A stretch of 64,000 nt of DNA, from the NCBI RefSeq assembly GCF_000005505.3, contig NC_016131.3, positions 55,537,355 through 55,601,354 of the forward strand, in the 5' to 3' direction. The DNA comes from Brachypodium distachyon (lineage: Eukaryota; Streptophyta; Magnoliopsida; Poales; Poaceae). A model generated the notes under the pieces. The model did not search any database, was not told where the DNA came from, and saw only the letters and a program-made list of their open reading frames with translations. Below are positions 21,577-33,100 of this stretch, piece after piece. The translations under genes were made by a program, and so were the position numbers. Numbering within the stretch: position 1 is the stretch's first letter; each line of letters begins with the position of its first letter.

Positions 21577-24500
21577 TCAGTAGTTTGGCAGAGCAATACT
21601 GAGTACGATTGCGGCGACAAACATAGCAGAGATGAGCAAAGCAAACAATGGCCTCCTAAGAGCTTTATACAAGACGCTGTCGGTGAAAAGATGAAAGAAT
21701 TCTGGCAGTGTCGACGGGCGCTCGTGTATGTTGACAAGGCCCCTCCATCCGGCTCGACGCCATATCGCTTTCCCCACGCCAAAGTTCAATGGAACCCAAG
21801 CGGAAGGGAAGCAGATGAGCACTGAAGCCAGGCACGCGACGTACACAAAGACGATGAGCCAGCGGTTGACGGCGACACCCAGCACGAGCTGAAACGCGAA
21901 CGCGGCAATCAGAAACTGCGCCCCCGCCTGCACCAGCCCTGAGGTCCAGCGCCTGTACCAGCTATGTTTGCTGCGTGGAATCCTTCTCGCGTCGCCGCTG
22001 TATATGAGGAAGCATGTGGCCACGATGGAGCAGAGGAAAGCTATGGTGTCCGACACCGCGAATGCCCTGAACGCGAAACTGCTGCCCAGTACCGCTGTCC
22101 CGGCACGCGCGCGGTCGTCGGCGATAAACCCCCCCGGCACGGTGAAAGCTGCCGCGAATGCCACGGTGGCGATCAGAACCGATGCAATTGCTCTGGCTTC
22201 CCCAATGTTATCCTTTTCTTCTTCTTCTTCTTCTGCGGGGGCAATGTTATCATTTTCTTCTTCTTTCTTGGCACGGGCAATCTTGTCCTTTTCTCTGTCC
22301 ACCTGAAGACCAAGATCTCCTTCTAAAGTAAAGGGCGCTCTCGACCAACGTAGACAATTGTACAAAACAGTCTGCGGATTCTGTGGAGGACAAGGTAAGA
22401 AAGATAATTAGTAGTACTGTACAAACAGTACCTCTGATTCTGAATCTTTCGTCGCTCAGCTTATTAAAAAATATGCAAATAGTTCTTTACATCCATATTA
22501 ATTATAGAAATATTACATGTATCTAGACGTTTTTTAGGTATAGATATATTCATATTTGGACAAATTTGAAACAACTAATATGAATCGGAGGGAGTAACCT
22601 TTTTTAATACTTTTCGTCACTCAACTGTCGAAGCAGGAAACCAATAATTTATCATCACGTACGAAACGGGTTTTAGTGCCGATGTGTCGTGATTTTGCAC
22701 CCGACTTGCCATGTTGGCATTTGGTTGAGTGTCCGGTTGAACCCCAACCCCTGATAGCTGACAGAGGGTGTGCTGACGATCACTGTCACATTTCCTCCTG
22801 CCGGCATGGGTCTAATGCAGTTTTTTCTTGATTTTTGAAGCGAAAACAAATTGACTCAGAGCTAAAAAGAAATCTAAGCCAACATGACACGCTGACACCA
22901 TGTTGGCACCAAAAACACTTTAGACAGGGGTAAGGAACCATTGATGTCTGGTTTTAATAGTTGAGGGAGAAACAGTATATGAATAAAGTTGAGAGATCAT
23001 TTGATGTTGAGGGAAGGAAAATATACTCTTCTAAATATGGATGTTATAGCTTTGTCCTTAGTCAAAAAAATTAAAGCTAAGTTTATGAGAAAATAAGAAA
23101 TATACTAGTACTAATATCAGATGTTAGAACTAAGCATAAAGGACAAAAAATAATAGTGATAACGCAATGAGTTCTCTTTTACCAGGAAATAGCGCCGAAG
23201 GCCGATTGCTCTTGCACGACGAGCAAGATCTCCAGCAGTTAGGCCATCCTTGTTGGTAATGCCCATATCCACACTTGTTGTCGCCAATATTAAGCTGGCA
23301 ATCCCTGGATTTCCACTTTCGGCAGCCAGATGGAGCGGGGTATTTCCTTGAGAATCCGTGGCATTTAACAGCATGGTAAACATGTCATTTCGGCAAATGT
23401 GGCGAACCACCGTTTCCTGACCATGCTCGACAGCACGATGAAGAAAGTTTCTTCCTTTATCGTCGACCAGTTCATAGTAGTTGGGCCATCCTTTTGTGAG
23501 CTCATCAATTATTCCGGTTTCCGCCACCATAGCAGCAATATGCAGAGGAGATGATCCGCTGTTATCAGAAATACTGGCTAGCTCGAGGGAAGAAGCATGG
23601 CAATGCTGTAGGAATAACTCAACAATATCAAGTTTTCCATATAGCGCTGCGAAATGGAGAGGCGTTCTCCCTGACGAATCAGCTCTGGTTAGCAAAGTTA
23701 GGCCTTGTGGCTCCCAGCCCAGTATAGCTTGAGCTATTTCTGCTTGAAGGCTGTAGTTTGTCAGCAGGTGAAAGGAGGATGCATTCCATTCGTTGAATAA
23801 GAGAAAATTACTGAATTTAGGAGTCTGTATGCTGAAAACAACTATCATAACTCAAGTCCAAAGGTTCTTATTCGGTGGTGCTAGTACGGCATGGTTTTCA
23901 CTTTCAATGAAATTTCAAAAATTTCAGTGGTCATAGTGGATGCCGAAATAATTATCTTTTGGTCAAAGTATTTCGACCATACACACAAATTCAAATCAAT
24001 TTCACATCTTTATGTCAAAAAATCTCAAATTTGGAGCCAATTTCATGTGAGAATTTCGCTGAAATGAAAATCAAAATTCACTGAATTTCAGTAACTACAG
24101 CTGCGGCCAAAATATTTCTGAAATCGAAACTGAAAACCATGGATACCTTTGCTGACACTGGCCGCGACGTGCAAAGCAGTGCGTCCCGCGGGGCCAGAGA
24201 AGGACGCCGGCGACGGTGTTCCTTCAGCCGACGGGCGAAGCAACGCCCGGACCGTCGGCGCCGAGCCAGTCATGGCCGCCAAGTATAACGGCGAGAAGCC
24301 ATCATTGGTAGCGAGCGATGCCATCTCGGGAGCCTCCGCCATTAGCAGATCTACCAAGCTTGCACGGCCGTGCCGGACCGCTTCGTACAAGGCGGTGGCC
24401 CCCGTCTGGTTCCTCGCCAGCAGCGCTGCTCCGGCCCTGGGCAAGAGGACGGCCGCCACGCCCGCGTGCCCGGCCTTGGCCGCGCAGTGTAGCGGCGTGT

Positions 24501-24849
24501 CGAGGCGCTTGTCGCGCGCGGCGGCCAGCGACGGCGCCCTGTCGCAGAGGAGCGTGGCGAGCTCCACGTGGCCGCGGCCGGCGGCGAGATGCAGCGCCGT
24601 GCTCCCGTTGCTCGTCACGCCGAGAATCGGAAAGGAGCCCGCGCCAGGGACGTTTATGGCGACCTGGCCATCATCGGTTTGCTGCTGGAGCCCATCGTCG
24701 GCACCATGCTCGTCTTGTTCTTCTTCTCTGCGCAATAGCTCCTCCACGCGGGCCTTGTCGCCGGAGATTAGCACTCGCAACCACTCCGCGTCGAGCGTCG
24801 TCTTGTGGTCAGGGCCGGATTCCACCGCTGCGGCGAGACCGTCCGCCAT
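21577..24849 (-). CDS. ankyrin-repeat protein with PGG membrane domain (ACD6-like)
   Basis: Exons on the minus strand: 24849-24147, 23739-23183 and 22380-21577, with clean GT-AG junctions, giving 687 residues. About ten ankyrin repeats span residues 80-415 (e.g. GSTALHLAAGRGHVELATLL, GRTPLHFAALYGKLDIVELF, GNTPLHLAAESGNPGIASLI). A Lys/Glu-rich linker follows, encoded partly by a GAA-type repeat at about 22216-22265. Then comes the PGG domain (FTVPGG at about 502) with four or five membrane spans to the C-terminus. Family members such as Arabidopsis ACD6 sit in the plasma membrane and act in salicylic-acid-linked defence and cell death; the role here is inferred. Intron 2 holds a Stowaway. Direct copies of the CRR42 3' end flank the gene. 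Confidence 0.93.
22490..22594. mobile_element. Stowaway MITE in ankyrin-gene intron 2
   Basis: The right end AATATGAATCGGAGGGAG is intact and the left end is decayed (CATCCATATTAATT). TA lies at 22488-22489 and 22595-22596. The internal ATTACATGTATCTAGACG block is shared with other Stowaways here. Confidence 0.75.
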
Positions 24850-25152
24850 GACTGATTACTTAGGAGGAAGTCTAATCTCTGCAATGCTACTCTACTCGGG
24901 ATGCTTGCTTTGTTTTCTAGTACTACTCTACTTGATCTGTGTTTACTTTGTTTTCTTCGCTTCGGTTGCGACACCAGTTAATTGTTCATGGAAAATGAGA
25001 CGACCCACAGCTGGAGGCCATGTAAGATATAGTTTCCATTTTGTCCCACTCTCCTTTCTTTTTCTGTTCTACCAAGGGGGATAGGAAACTTCTTTCTTCG
25101 ACATACTTTTTCCTCGGATCGGAAGCGAAAGAACAGGATGGAGTCTGTTTCG

Positions 25153-25441
25153 ACAAGACAAAGCCCATATCGTTCGTTTTGCCCCTGACAGGGCGCTGCT
25201 ATTCGTTTTCGAGTTTCGTATGCTCTAACTTTGACAGCGGTCGAAACTGGCGAATGAGAAAACGCGATTGTGCATCCTGAATCCCGAATCTTAACATCTT
25301 TCTATTGCAGTTGTGCAACCAGTAATGGCAACATGTAAAAAACATTTTGCCGTTTGTTGCCGGTATAGAAGAAGCTCATTGGTCCTGGGTCTGGTCATCG
25401 CTGACGCCTTGGTCTTGGACGACATCCAGGGGCTTGAAGTG
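25153..25441 (-). repeat. direct repeat partner of 20866-21145
   Basis: It covers the CRR42 C-terminal codons and about 220 bp downstream. Blocks shared with the other copy include ACAAGACAAAGCCCATAT, GGGCGCTGCTATT, ACGCGATTGTGCATCCTGA and ACATCTTTCTATTGCAGTTGTGCA. Both copies have the same orientation and bracket the ankyrin gene. Confidence 0.88.
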
Positions 25442-25900
25442 CTTGCCGTCCAGCAGGTAGGTGCCGACGGCGAGCCGCACGGCCCACACGTCCTTGGGCC
25501 TCCGCGCCATGATCCTGAGCCACGCATCGCAGGGTAGACAACGATTTTGAGCGTCTGCTGCAGGGAGGAATTAAGTGGATTTGAATTGGAGTGCTGCCTA
25601 CCTCCCGACGTCCCCGGGCTTGACGCGGCCGTCGTTCTGCCTGAGCGACGGCACCGACGCGGCGGTCTTGAGCATCGGCGGCTCCTCCACGATGACGATC
25701 GGCGAGCCGATCTTGAGCTTCGCCTTCGCGGCGGCGGCGGCAGCGTCAGGCGCGCCGCTGTTGGCTCCGCCCGGCGCGCACTGGACGGTAAACGGACGAC
25801 GTCGTCGGAGCTGGGAGGCTGGGGTTCCCGGCGGCGAGACGCGGCTGGATGGTGAGGATACGGCCGCCGCTCCTGCTGCTGGCACTGGGCGTAGTAGCAT
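25376..25900 (-). CDS. CRR42: CRR42-type chloroplast protein (DUF3148)
   Basis: Two exons on the minus strand, 25900-25602 and 25514-25376, split a codon at GR (GGGAG|GTAGGC ... GCTCAG|GATC) and give 145 residues. The N-terminus is Ala/Pro/Arg-rich and acts as a likely plastid transit peptide. The mature part has the DUF3148 pattern KIGSPIVIVEEPPMLKT...RVKPGDVGRIMARRPKDVWAVRL.VGTYLLDGK. Arabidopsis CRR42 is a stromal factor needed for accumulation of the chloroplast NDH complex; the same role is inferred here. The ATG at 25900 is the first in frame after the leader. A truncated copy of the 3' end lies 4.3 kb away at 20866-21145. Identity rests on motif memory, with no alignment run. Confidence 0.9.
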
Positions 25901-26119
25901 CCTGGCTCGCTGAGAGGAGATAAGAGATAAGGGGTGTTTTTATAAAAACAGATAGAGATAAGGGGCGTTGTGCCTGCTGCCTGCCAGGTGAACAAGCCCT
26001 TTGGCCTTGTGCTGAAAGCACCTCCGATGTGTTTCTCAGCTTCACGTGTAAAACGGAAGAAGTATTCTTTAGAGGGCTAGAAGTATCAAAAGCTGAAGCA
26101 GAATGCGTGAGGATGGTTT

Positions 26120-26270
26120 CGCAATTTGGTCCATTGCGCCTGTGTCCTGTCTAGCATCTGCAATGTACGAAGAGGCGTTGTTCCTATCAAATCGGTCCTT
26201 ACCATGGTTCCATCTCCTGTCTAGTATCTGCAATGTATGAAGAGGCGTTGCAACCGTGCGTTCGAATCAT
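26120..26270 (+). repeat. short direct repeat
   Basis: 'cctgtctagcatctgcaatgta' (about 26146) recurs as 'cctgtctagtatctgcaatgta' (about 26216), each followed by CGAAGAGGCGTTG or TGAAGAGGCGTTG, spaced by about 70 bp. It is a local tandem duplication with no assigned role. Confidence 0.65.
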
Positions 26271-26537
26271 CCTTGCGCCATCACATGTAAACTTTTATCT
26301 CCAAAGTTTGATTCTAACCCTGAGAAGCAAAAATACAAATCATGTTATCAATAGTACCAAATCAAAAGATCATGGCTCATCTAACCATTTTAGAATCATT
26401 GTCGATTTACATCAAACCAGAAAAATTAGGTCCCAATAGATAAAAAAAAGAAGCAGAGGTTATGTCCCCAATCCTCCGGCCACCGCCTTCTCTCTGCTAA
26501 GCCGACCCTTCCAAATAGCTCCTGTAAAATTAAAAAG

Positions 26538-27707
26538 AGATAAATGTACTGTCAATCTATTAACTTGGCGCGTATGTGCAGATTAGTCATTGTACATGCA
26601 AAACGCAGTGAATGCGTGTTACGACTTGGCAAATTTGTGCACTCGTGGTAAAAATACGAATCCGTAAATTTGTGCGATGATGTGGACGCCCACACAGAAA
26701 TGCGGCCATGTAATGTTTGCAAATAGCCCCTCCCTTCTATTTTCCTAGGACTAAACTGCAAAGAGTACGTATGCATAAAAAATCCCCCTTCCAGCCTAAC
26801 CCCCGCGCCGCCAATGTTGCTGCCTCGATCGGCGGCCGTGCCGTCGCTCCGACTCCGGCTGCTCCTCTCCCCACACGACCAACCGGCCCGTGCGCTGGCT
26901 AGATACCTCTCGACCGGCTCTTTCTATGCCCGAGTGAAGATGAGGGTTCTAGCGGCGGAGGCTCGTGCTGCCTGCCGACGACAGTGGCTAGGTTTCTGGC
27001 CATCTCCACTTCCACCTTTATCCGAACTCGGGCATATGCGTCAGCGCGGCGCTGTCGGAAACTTCAATCAAGCAAACTAATTTATCCTACTCGTTCCCCC
27101 TCTTTGCTGCAAGGAGGATATTGCAAGCAGCAGAGAGGTCCGATCGACCGAGATCGATGGTTCCCAATGTGGCGGTGACCGTGGTGATGAGGCCCATGTT
27201 CAGCCTCGTCATCGCCATCAGTGCCGCGTCGAGCAAGGCGAAGCGAAACAGAGAGGGCTGCCGGGACATCGTGGCGCAAGCGACCTACCTACCCTTGTTC
27301 GACGAAGGCGGCGAAGCACCCGGCGGTGGCCTCCGCACTCGATAAGCTCCACGATGCACTCCACAAGGCTCTACAGATAGTCATGGAGTACGAGGACGAC
27401 GGCGCCGTGATCCGCCACTTCAACGCTGGCAAGGTGTCCGACGAGCCTATCATGGCCACGGGCGGCCTCGTGTTTGAGGATGTGGTGTAGAGAATGGGTT
27501 CCATGTTGAGACCAGAAGAGAAGGAGGGGGTTATTTGCAAAATTTTGATGGTCATCAAGTCTATGTGGACGTCCACGTCATCGTACAAATCTTACGGATT
27601 CGTATTTTTGACCACCAATGCACATATTTACCAAGTTTTAACATGTATTCACAACGGATCTGCACATGCACCTCAAGTTAATAAGACTGACTATGCATTT
27701 ACCTAGG
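26538..27707. mobile_element. Pack-MULE-like element with ~200-bp inverted repeats
   Basis: The left arm (26538-26747) and right arm (27510-27707) are inverted copies. They share, in order, TAAATG..., ATTAACTTG, ATGTGCAGAT, ACTTGG.AAAT.TGTGCA, AAAAATACGAATCCGTAA, GATG.TGTGGACG.CCACA and TTTGCAAATA.CCCC. One arm has an ~18-bp deletion. Immediately outside are TTAAAAAG (26530-26537) and TTAAAAAAG (27708-27716), a plausible slightly decayed 9-bp target duplication as Mutator elements make. The centre is GC-rich host-like sequence with no transposase. The superfamily call is inferred from long arms and duplication size. Confidence 0.72.
27157..27490 (+). pseudogene. captured host-gene fragment, MCA/MLKL-like N-terminal helical domain (tentative)
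   Basis: From the ATG at 27157 the frame reads MVPNVAVTVVMRPMFSLVIA, then KRNREGCRDIVAQA. After a frame change near 27300 it continues KHPAVASALDKLHDALHKAL, then YEDDGAVIRHFNAGKVSDEP and a stop at 27490. The Cys-containing helix followed by a LxxLxxAL helix recalls the four-helix N-terminal domain of plant MCA-like and HeLo/MLKL-like proteins. It lies wholly between the two arms of the Pack-MULE candidate, so it is probably a captured fragment. The family call is uncertain. Confidence 0.4.
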
Positions 27708-27739
27708 TTAAAAAAGAAACCCCGCTCAATGAGCCGTAA

Positions 27740-27830
27740 TCCCAAATAGCTCCTGTAAAAAGGAAAAAGGTTAAAGAAATTCCCAAGAGCTCCTGTGAAA
27801 ATAAAGGAACTCCCAGGAGCTCCACTGACA
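27740..27830 (+). repeat. AGCTCCTGT short repeats
   Basis: CCAAATAGCTCCTGTAAAA occurs at about 26514 and again at about 27745, on the two sides of the Pack-MULE candidate. A diverged version (CCCAAGAGCTCCTGTGAAAA) follows at about 27782. The pattern predates or accompanies the insertion and complicates reading of its target duplication. Confidence 0.6.
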
Positions 27831-27879
27831 GGTGGGCTCAGGAAAACAGTTTCAGATATTGCAGGTGGGGTTGATCTGA

Positions 27880-29310
27880 CCCGACCATTCGATCCGAGCG
27901 GAGCACGGGCACGGAGGAGCTACCCACCGAGCGTCGCGAGGCGACTCTCCAAAACCCCCCAAACCCCGCGAGAGCAGCCGCCTCCGGCCCGGACCGACGG
28001 ATCGCCTCCAGCTCCAGGTTGCTCTCTCCATGCAATTCCTCCGGTAATCTCCCGAGGAGTCCTTCAATTTCTGTCGCGGTTCCGCCATTCCACGCGTCCG
28101 GGGATTAGGGTTTTACTTGATTTGATTTACACTAGTCAGTTGCGCGATTCACGCTTGGTCTCCGGTGATTTCGTGGCCGCCTTGCCGGTGTTCAGTTCCG
28201 TGGTTGCGAGGTCCCTGCAGCTAGTGGGTGGGCTGGGGAGCGGGGTAGTGGTGCTGGGTAGTGTCTGATTCCAGAGCATTGGCAGAGGACGGACAAATTT
28301 TGAGGTAGGGCGAATTCCTATCCTAACTCCATGAGTTAATATAGATATTAAATTTAATATTTTTCTAAGTTTACAAAATATATTTTAATAAATTTGGTTT
28401 TCTTAGAGTTTTTATAATGCATTTTTTTATTGTTACATATTATGATATATCGTCTACTGATATTTATGTTAATTATTAATTTTCATCATATTATGTGAAA
28501 TCAATCATAATTGAAAGATCGTAATACAAATATCTATAACATAGAATATACAACAATTATTATGATTTGCAAACAGTTCTTCGGTGGGGTGAACAGATGA
28601 TTAACTCAAATCTTTATAAGAGTAAAACTATATTTATATTTTGATTCCAAAGATATCTTCATATATGCCGACTTAAAAATATCAAGTAGATATTTGACTT
28701 ATAAACAACGCCTTTTCTCCATACTTCGAGAGATATGCTATCTTATGTGAAATAGCCACACAATCTGAAACATAGTCATGTGAGTCTGTCAAAATCAGAA
28801 CTCATAAAACAATAATACACCACGTGGGCATGATCATCATATCAAATGTCATTAAGTAAGATGATTTCTCTATCAACTTTCATTAAGTAAGAAATACGAG
28901 TAAATATATGACAATTAAGACACCAATGAGTAATTATACATGGACATCAACAGTAGATAGCCAAAATAACTAAGAGTGCAGACGTTGCGTCTTCCGGAGA
29001 ACCCGTCTTTGCAGGCTATATCGTTGTCGATTGCGCAAAATCACGTTGGAACGCCACACACACCACCTCACACGGTCGTTGAAAACTGGCCGCCGATGTA
29101 AACGACAATTGACCCGTCGTCACTGCCTCCTACGACGTCTTTCTCAGACCCCATTCAAATGCATAGCTTGGCAAGTCATCGTTATCACCGCATTCAGAGT
29201 TAAATTAATTAAAATTTTACAGATTTATTTTACATAGAAACACAAATGCAAAAAGGACCACCCAAACGTACATCCGGTAACGATTTAATAATTTCTCTTA
29301 GAATTAATCC
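27880..29310. other. GC-rich leader-like block then AT-rich DNA, no gene assigned
   Basis: 27880-28300 looks like a grass 5' leader (AAAACCCCCCAAACCCCGCGAGAGCAGCC; donor-like CTCCAG|GTTGCT at about 28017), but no coding exon follows. 28310-29300 is very AT-rich. A segment near 28510-28625 resembles part of an HDA15 intron at 36030-36105 (GATCGTAATAC... / CAAATCTTTATAAGAGTAAA), suggesting a shared dispersed repeat. Confidence 0.4.
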
Positions 29311-29319
29311 TTATCTCCT

Positions 29320-30089
29320 TGCCGAGCGACCCAGACCCTCGCACCGCGGATCGGACCTGGCTGACTTTGGGTGGCAAGCGCCGCCACTCATCACGCTGCC
29401 GAGCGCCCGAGCCCCCTAGCTCGTCTTCCTCCGAGCGCCTCCACCGCAGGTTAATCTCCCTTCGATTCTCTCGCTCCCGACCGTTTCTCCTCTCATCGCC
29501 CCACGAACGGATTCCGCCCTTTAGATCCCCGTTTCATAATCTTCCCCAATTCGTAACTGAGGCAAAAATCAAGGTAGGGCGGCCGCCCTACCTTGCCCTA
29601 CTGGGTCCTCCGCCCGTGTTCCAGAGGGAACCTTGCAAGGATTATTTATAATATCTGGGGGGTGTTGCGGTTGGCAAGGCGCGAGCTGATCATGCTGTGT
29701 AATTGATTGACTTTAATAGACTCGAGAGAGGTGTGGTTTTCGGAAGGTTTTAGCGAGATCGCACGGTAATGTTTGTAGATGCGATTTATTCGTATCTTTG
29801 GATACATTTGGTAACAAGCAGCAGCAGCAGCATTTTTAGAAGTACGTCCGCGATGGAAGTATTGCTGGGCTGTTGCTGTGCTTTGTGGTTATGTCGAATC
29901 AGCAGTTCATAATTAATTATGGCGTTACGATTAGTTATTCTTGTTTGCCTTTGAGATCAGGTGACCCGTACTAATTGGCGTCTTAATGAATAATAATGCT
30001 CGGTTCCTCTTTCTCAGCTCAATGTATTTGTCTGTTAATCTTTGTTGTATTTCAAGTTACAGGTTTGAGCGTTCATTGGATGCGTTTTG
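29320..30089 (+). promoter_or_regulatory. probable HDA15 leader and leader intron
   Basis: GC-rich sequence at 29320-29560 resembles a 5' leader, with a donor-like CCGCAG|GTTAAT at about 29449. An acceptor AAGTTACAG at about 30053-30061 sits 28 bp before the start codon, so a leader intron of about 600 bp is likely. An upstream ATG at 30080 opens a 12-codon frame that overlaps the main start. Confidence 0.45.
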
Positions 30090-30115
30090 ATGGCATCCGA
30101 TATGAGACCACCTAA
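30080..30115 (+). CDS. overlapping upstream ORF of HDA15
   Basis: ATG at 30080-30082 opens 11 codons and a TAA at 30113-30115, in the +1 frame relative to the main start at 30090. A scanning ribosome using it would pass the main ATG. Whether it lies on the transcript depends on the acceptor at about 30061 being the one used. Confidence 0.4.
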   Translation: MRFDGIRYETT

Positions 30116-33100
30116 CAGCAAAAAGGGTGGGGTACCTTCCCATGCTCGTGTATCTGACCAAGCTTGCCATGACAAATTTCAAAGCTGCGATGGTGATGGA
30201 AAACCATCTCGTGCTGCAGTGAATGGTGTTTCCGTGAAAGAAAACCATGGAACGTGCAGTTCTAATCCTGATCATGCTGGTGCTGTTTTGGTAGATGGAG
30301 CCAAAGGTTCTATAGCACAATCGGGGCATGTTGACAGTGCAGACTATGATTGTGCTGGTTGTCTTCATGGAGAAAATGGAAGTCCCATGGCTTGCGATTT
30401 ACAGCAAGAGTCTGACAGAGACCAAGCTGGACATACCCTTGATGATCTGTTTTTCTTTGACGATGAAGAGGAGGATGATATTGACTGGGAGCCTTCTGCT
30501 CGCATAGTTGAGAACAGATGGTTTTGCACGAACTGTACAATGCCCAACATGGATGAGGTTACACATTGCCAGGTAATTTTTTTTTTGTGTGTGTGATGAG
30601 CCATGGCATATATAGATAATTAGAAATTGTATTTGAGTGCATCAAATAACATTTTTTTACTTGTTTCTTGGTCTCATACCCTAGAATTGCAATGATCATA
30701 AGGGATCTGAGGTATTAGCTGGATATGATGTATTCCAAGCTAGTTTTGCACAGGCAGCTTTGATATCTGCTGACACAGGTATTTATTCCACTTTAGCAAT
30801 GTTTATTAATTACTACCGCCTATCATCAAGTATCATATATACCTTTATTTCTTGTTCGTGCAATTTTTGTTTTTGTTTTTGCCCAATAGAACTCCTATGT
30901 TCTTTGCCTATTGTAGTATCCCGTCCCTGAAACTTATGACAATAACCTCTTATTGAATTTGTAGGTTGTAGCTGGCTTTGCTACTAGACCATGAACATAT
31001 CTAGGGAGTTCTAGAATCTAGATGAAATTCACCTTCACAATCTCATACCAAGGACAATAAGGCTAGCTGAAGTTTTACTGAAATAGCATAACTACAACTG
31101 GACCATGTAATGCTTTTGACACCTTAATACATAATTAGACTAAGAAACCAAATTCTAACATAGAAAAGATCCCTAGTACACCCTATATAATAAGATCAGC
31201 TACAACTAATTTGAATTGAGTTGTAGCTTCCCTGGACTCAGCTAAAAAGAATAAATAGAAATAAGAAATGTCTTATGCATGACTTCTGTTTGTGGATAAA
31301 GGATGGCCATGCAAGATACTGATTGAAATAGCAACATAGTGACAATACTCTCTGTCACAATTTCTTTCCAAGGGAGCATCTTTTGATCCATAGATCTGAC
31401 TGACGACTTGTTTACACTTTGGAACAGTGTCATGGTTAAATGCAAACAGAACGTACTCCTTATCCCTATCCAAATACGTGGTCAACTGGTTGTTAAGCCA
31501 GCTGCATCCTTCTCCCCTGGGCCCTGGCTGTAAAAACTTGCCTTCCAATCTGAATCCTCCTCTTGTATAATTAGCAGACTTCATAATGCAGTGCAATTTG
31601 CTCTTGCTTACATGAAAGCTCCCCTTTTTAATGGCAATATTAAATGAAATTTAGAGCTGTGCATATTAGTACTGAACCAAAGCTAATTAATCAGTGTATA
31701 TGGTATTCGTTGTGGTATGAAAATTCCAAACCGATTAGGATTGGTTATTTTGGGGATAAATTGATTTACCGTGCTCTTGGGCTCAGCTACCAATTCATGT
31801 AATTTACTCACGTGTTGGCCCAGTCCAACAGCCAATAGTGGCTCGCTCAGCATATCTTCACAGGCGCACACCACACAGCTCGTGAAGGCCTGGCTCGCTG
31901 CTCGCCTGGCATATCCTCACTAAGTCACAAGAGACAGACACTGAATGATGCTATTAGCTGAACTAGTTGCTGTCAAGAATATACTGGTTGAGCTAGTGAT
32001 GACGCAGTAAGTTGTAGGCTTGTAGCTACTAGCTAACTAACTTGGACTTGTAGGTTCAATGTGCTAAACTTGACAACTTTTAACACCGATGGCTCATGGC
32101 TGTTCAGCTGTTGCCTGGTGTGTCGGTGTGTGGTCAACTGGTAATAGACTGACCGCTGTTAATGAATCATACTCCCTCCATTTCTGGAAATACGGCATAG
32201 TTTTGTCTTAAAGTCAAACTTTCTTATATTTGACCACGTTTGTTGAAAAAAATATCAACAACTACAACACCAAATAAACACACTATGAAAACATATTTAT
32301 GGTGGATCTATCGGTTGCTTGGTATTGATTTGATATCGTGGATGTTAATATTTTTATCAATAAACACAGTCAGATGTAACAAAGCTGACTTAGGACAAAA
32401 CTAAAATGTCCCCCTTTAGGGAATGGAGGGAATATTCACGCTATTGATTGATTAGTCAGTCAACATTGCACATTTACACTGCATAGATATAGAAACAATG
32501 AAAATATTGACGCTTTACTTTTAAAACCTCACCAATTCTGGTTAGTTTGGTATTTACTGAAACCTTAATGAAATACTTAGGTATTTACTGAAACCAAACC
32601 ATATTTTGGTATCATACCGTATTTACCAAAGTGCTACCATAGCGTACTTGCTGAAGTGAACCAAACTAACTGAATGCACAACCATAAGGAAATTGTGAAA
32701 CATTTGAATGATGATGGAGAAGGAGGTGTAATGTTGTGCCATTCACACTCATGCAATATATTTATGCCTAGCACGGTAGTTTAAAGCAACTGAATGTGTG
32801 CCACTGCATCAATTTTTCATGTGCATATGTGTATTGAACGACTTGTTGACTGGTGGTGCTGTTTATGCAGCATTGCCACCAGGTTCTACAGCAATTGGTT
32901 TTGATGAACAGATGTTGCTCCACAGTGAGGTAATTTATCAATTTATGATTTATGTGATTTGAGCTAGCTGATTGTATGATTTAATGTTTGGATCTGTGGT
33001 CCTGCATCAAAGGTGACCGTCCTTTTTCTATCTCTATGATGGGAATAAATCTCATCTGCTCTTAGTTGTGGTGACAGTGAAAACCTTTTCATTTGATTGC

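Noticed and set aside
24149..25084. 311-codon plus-strand frame opposite the ankyrin gene
   Set aside because: It is the GC-rich antisense shadow of ankyrin exon 1; the minus strand has clear ankyrin repeats and splice sites.
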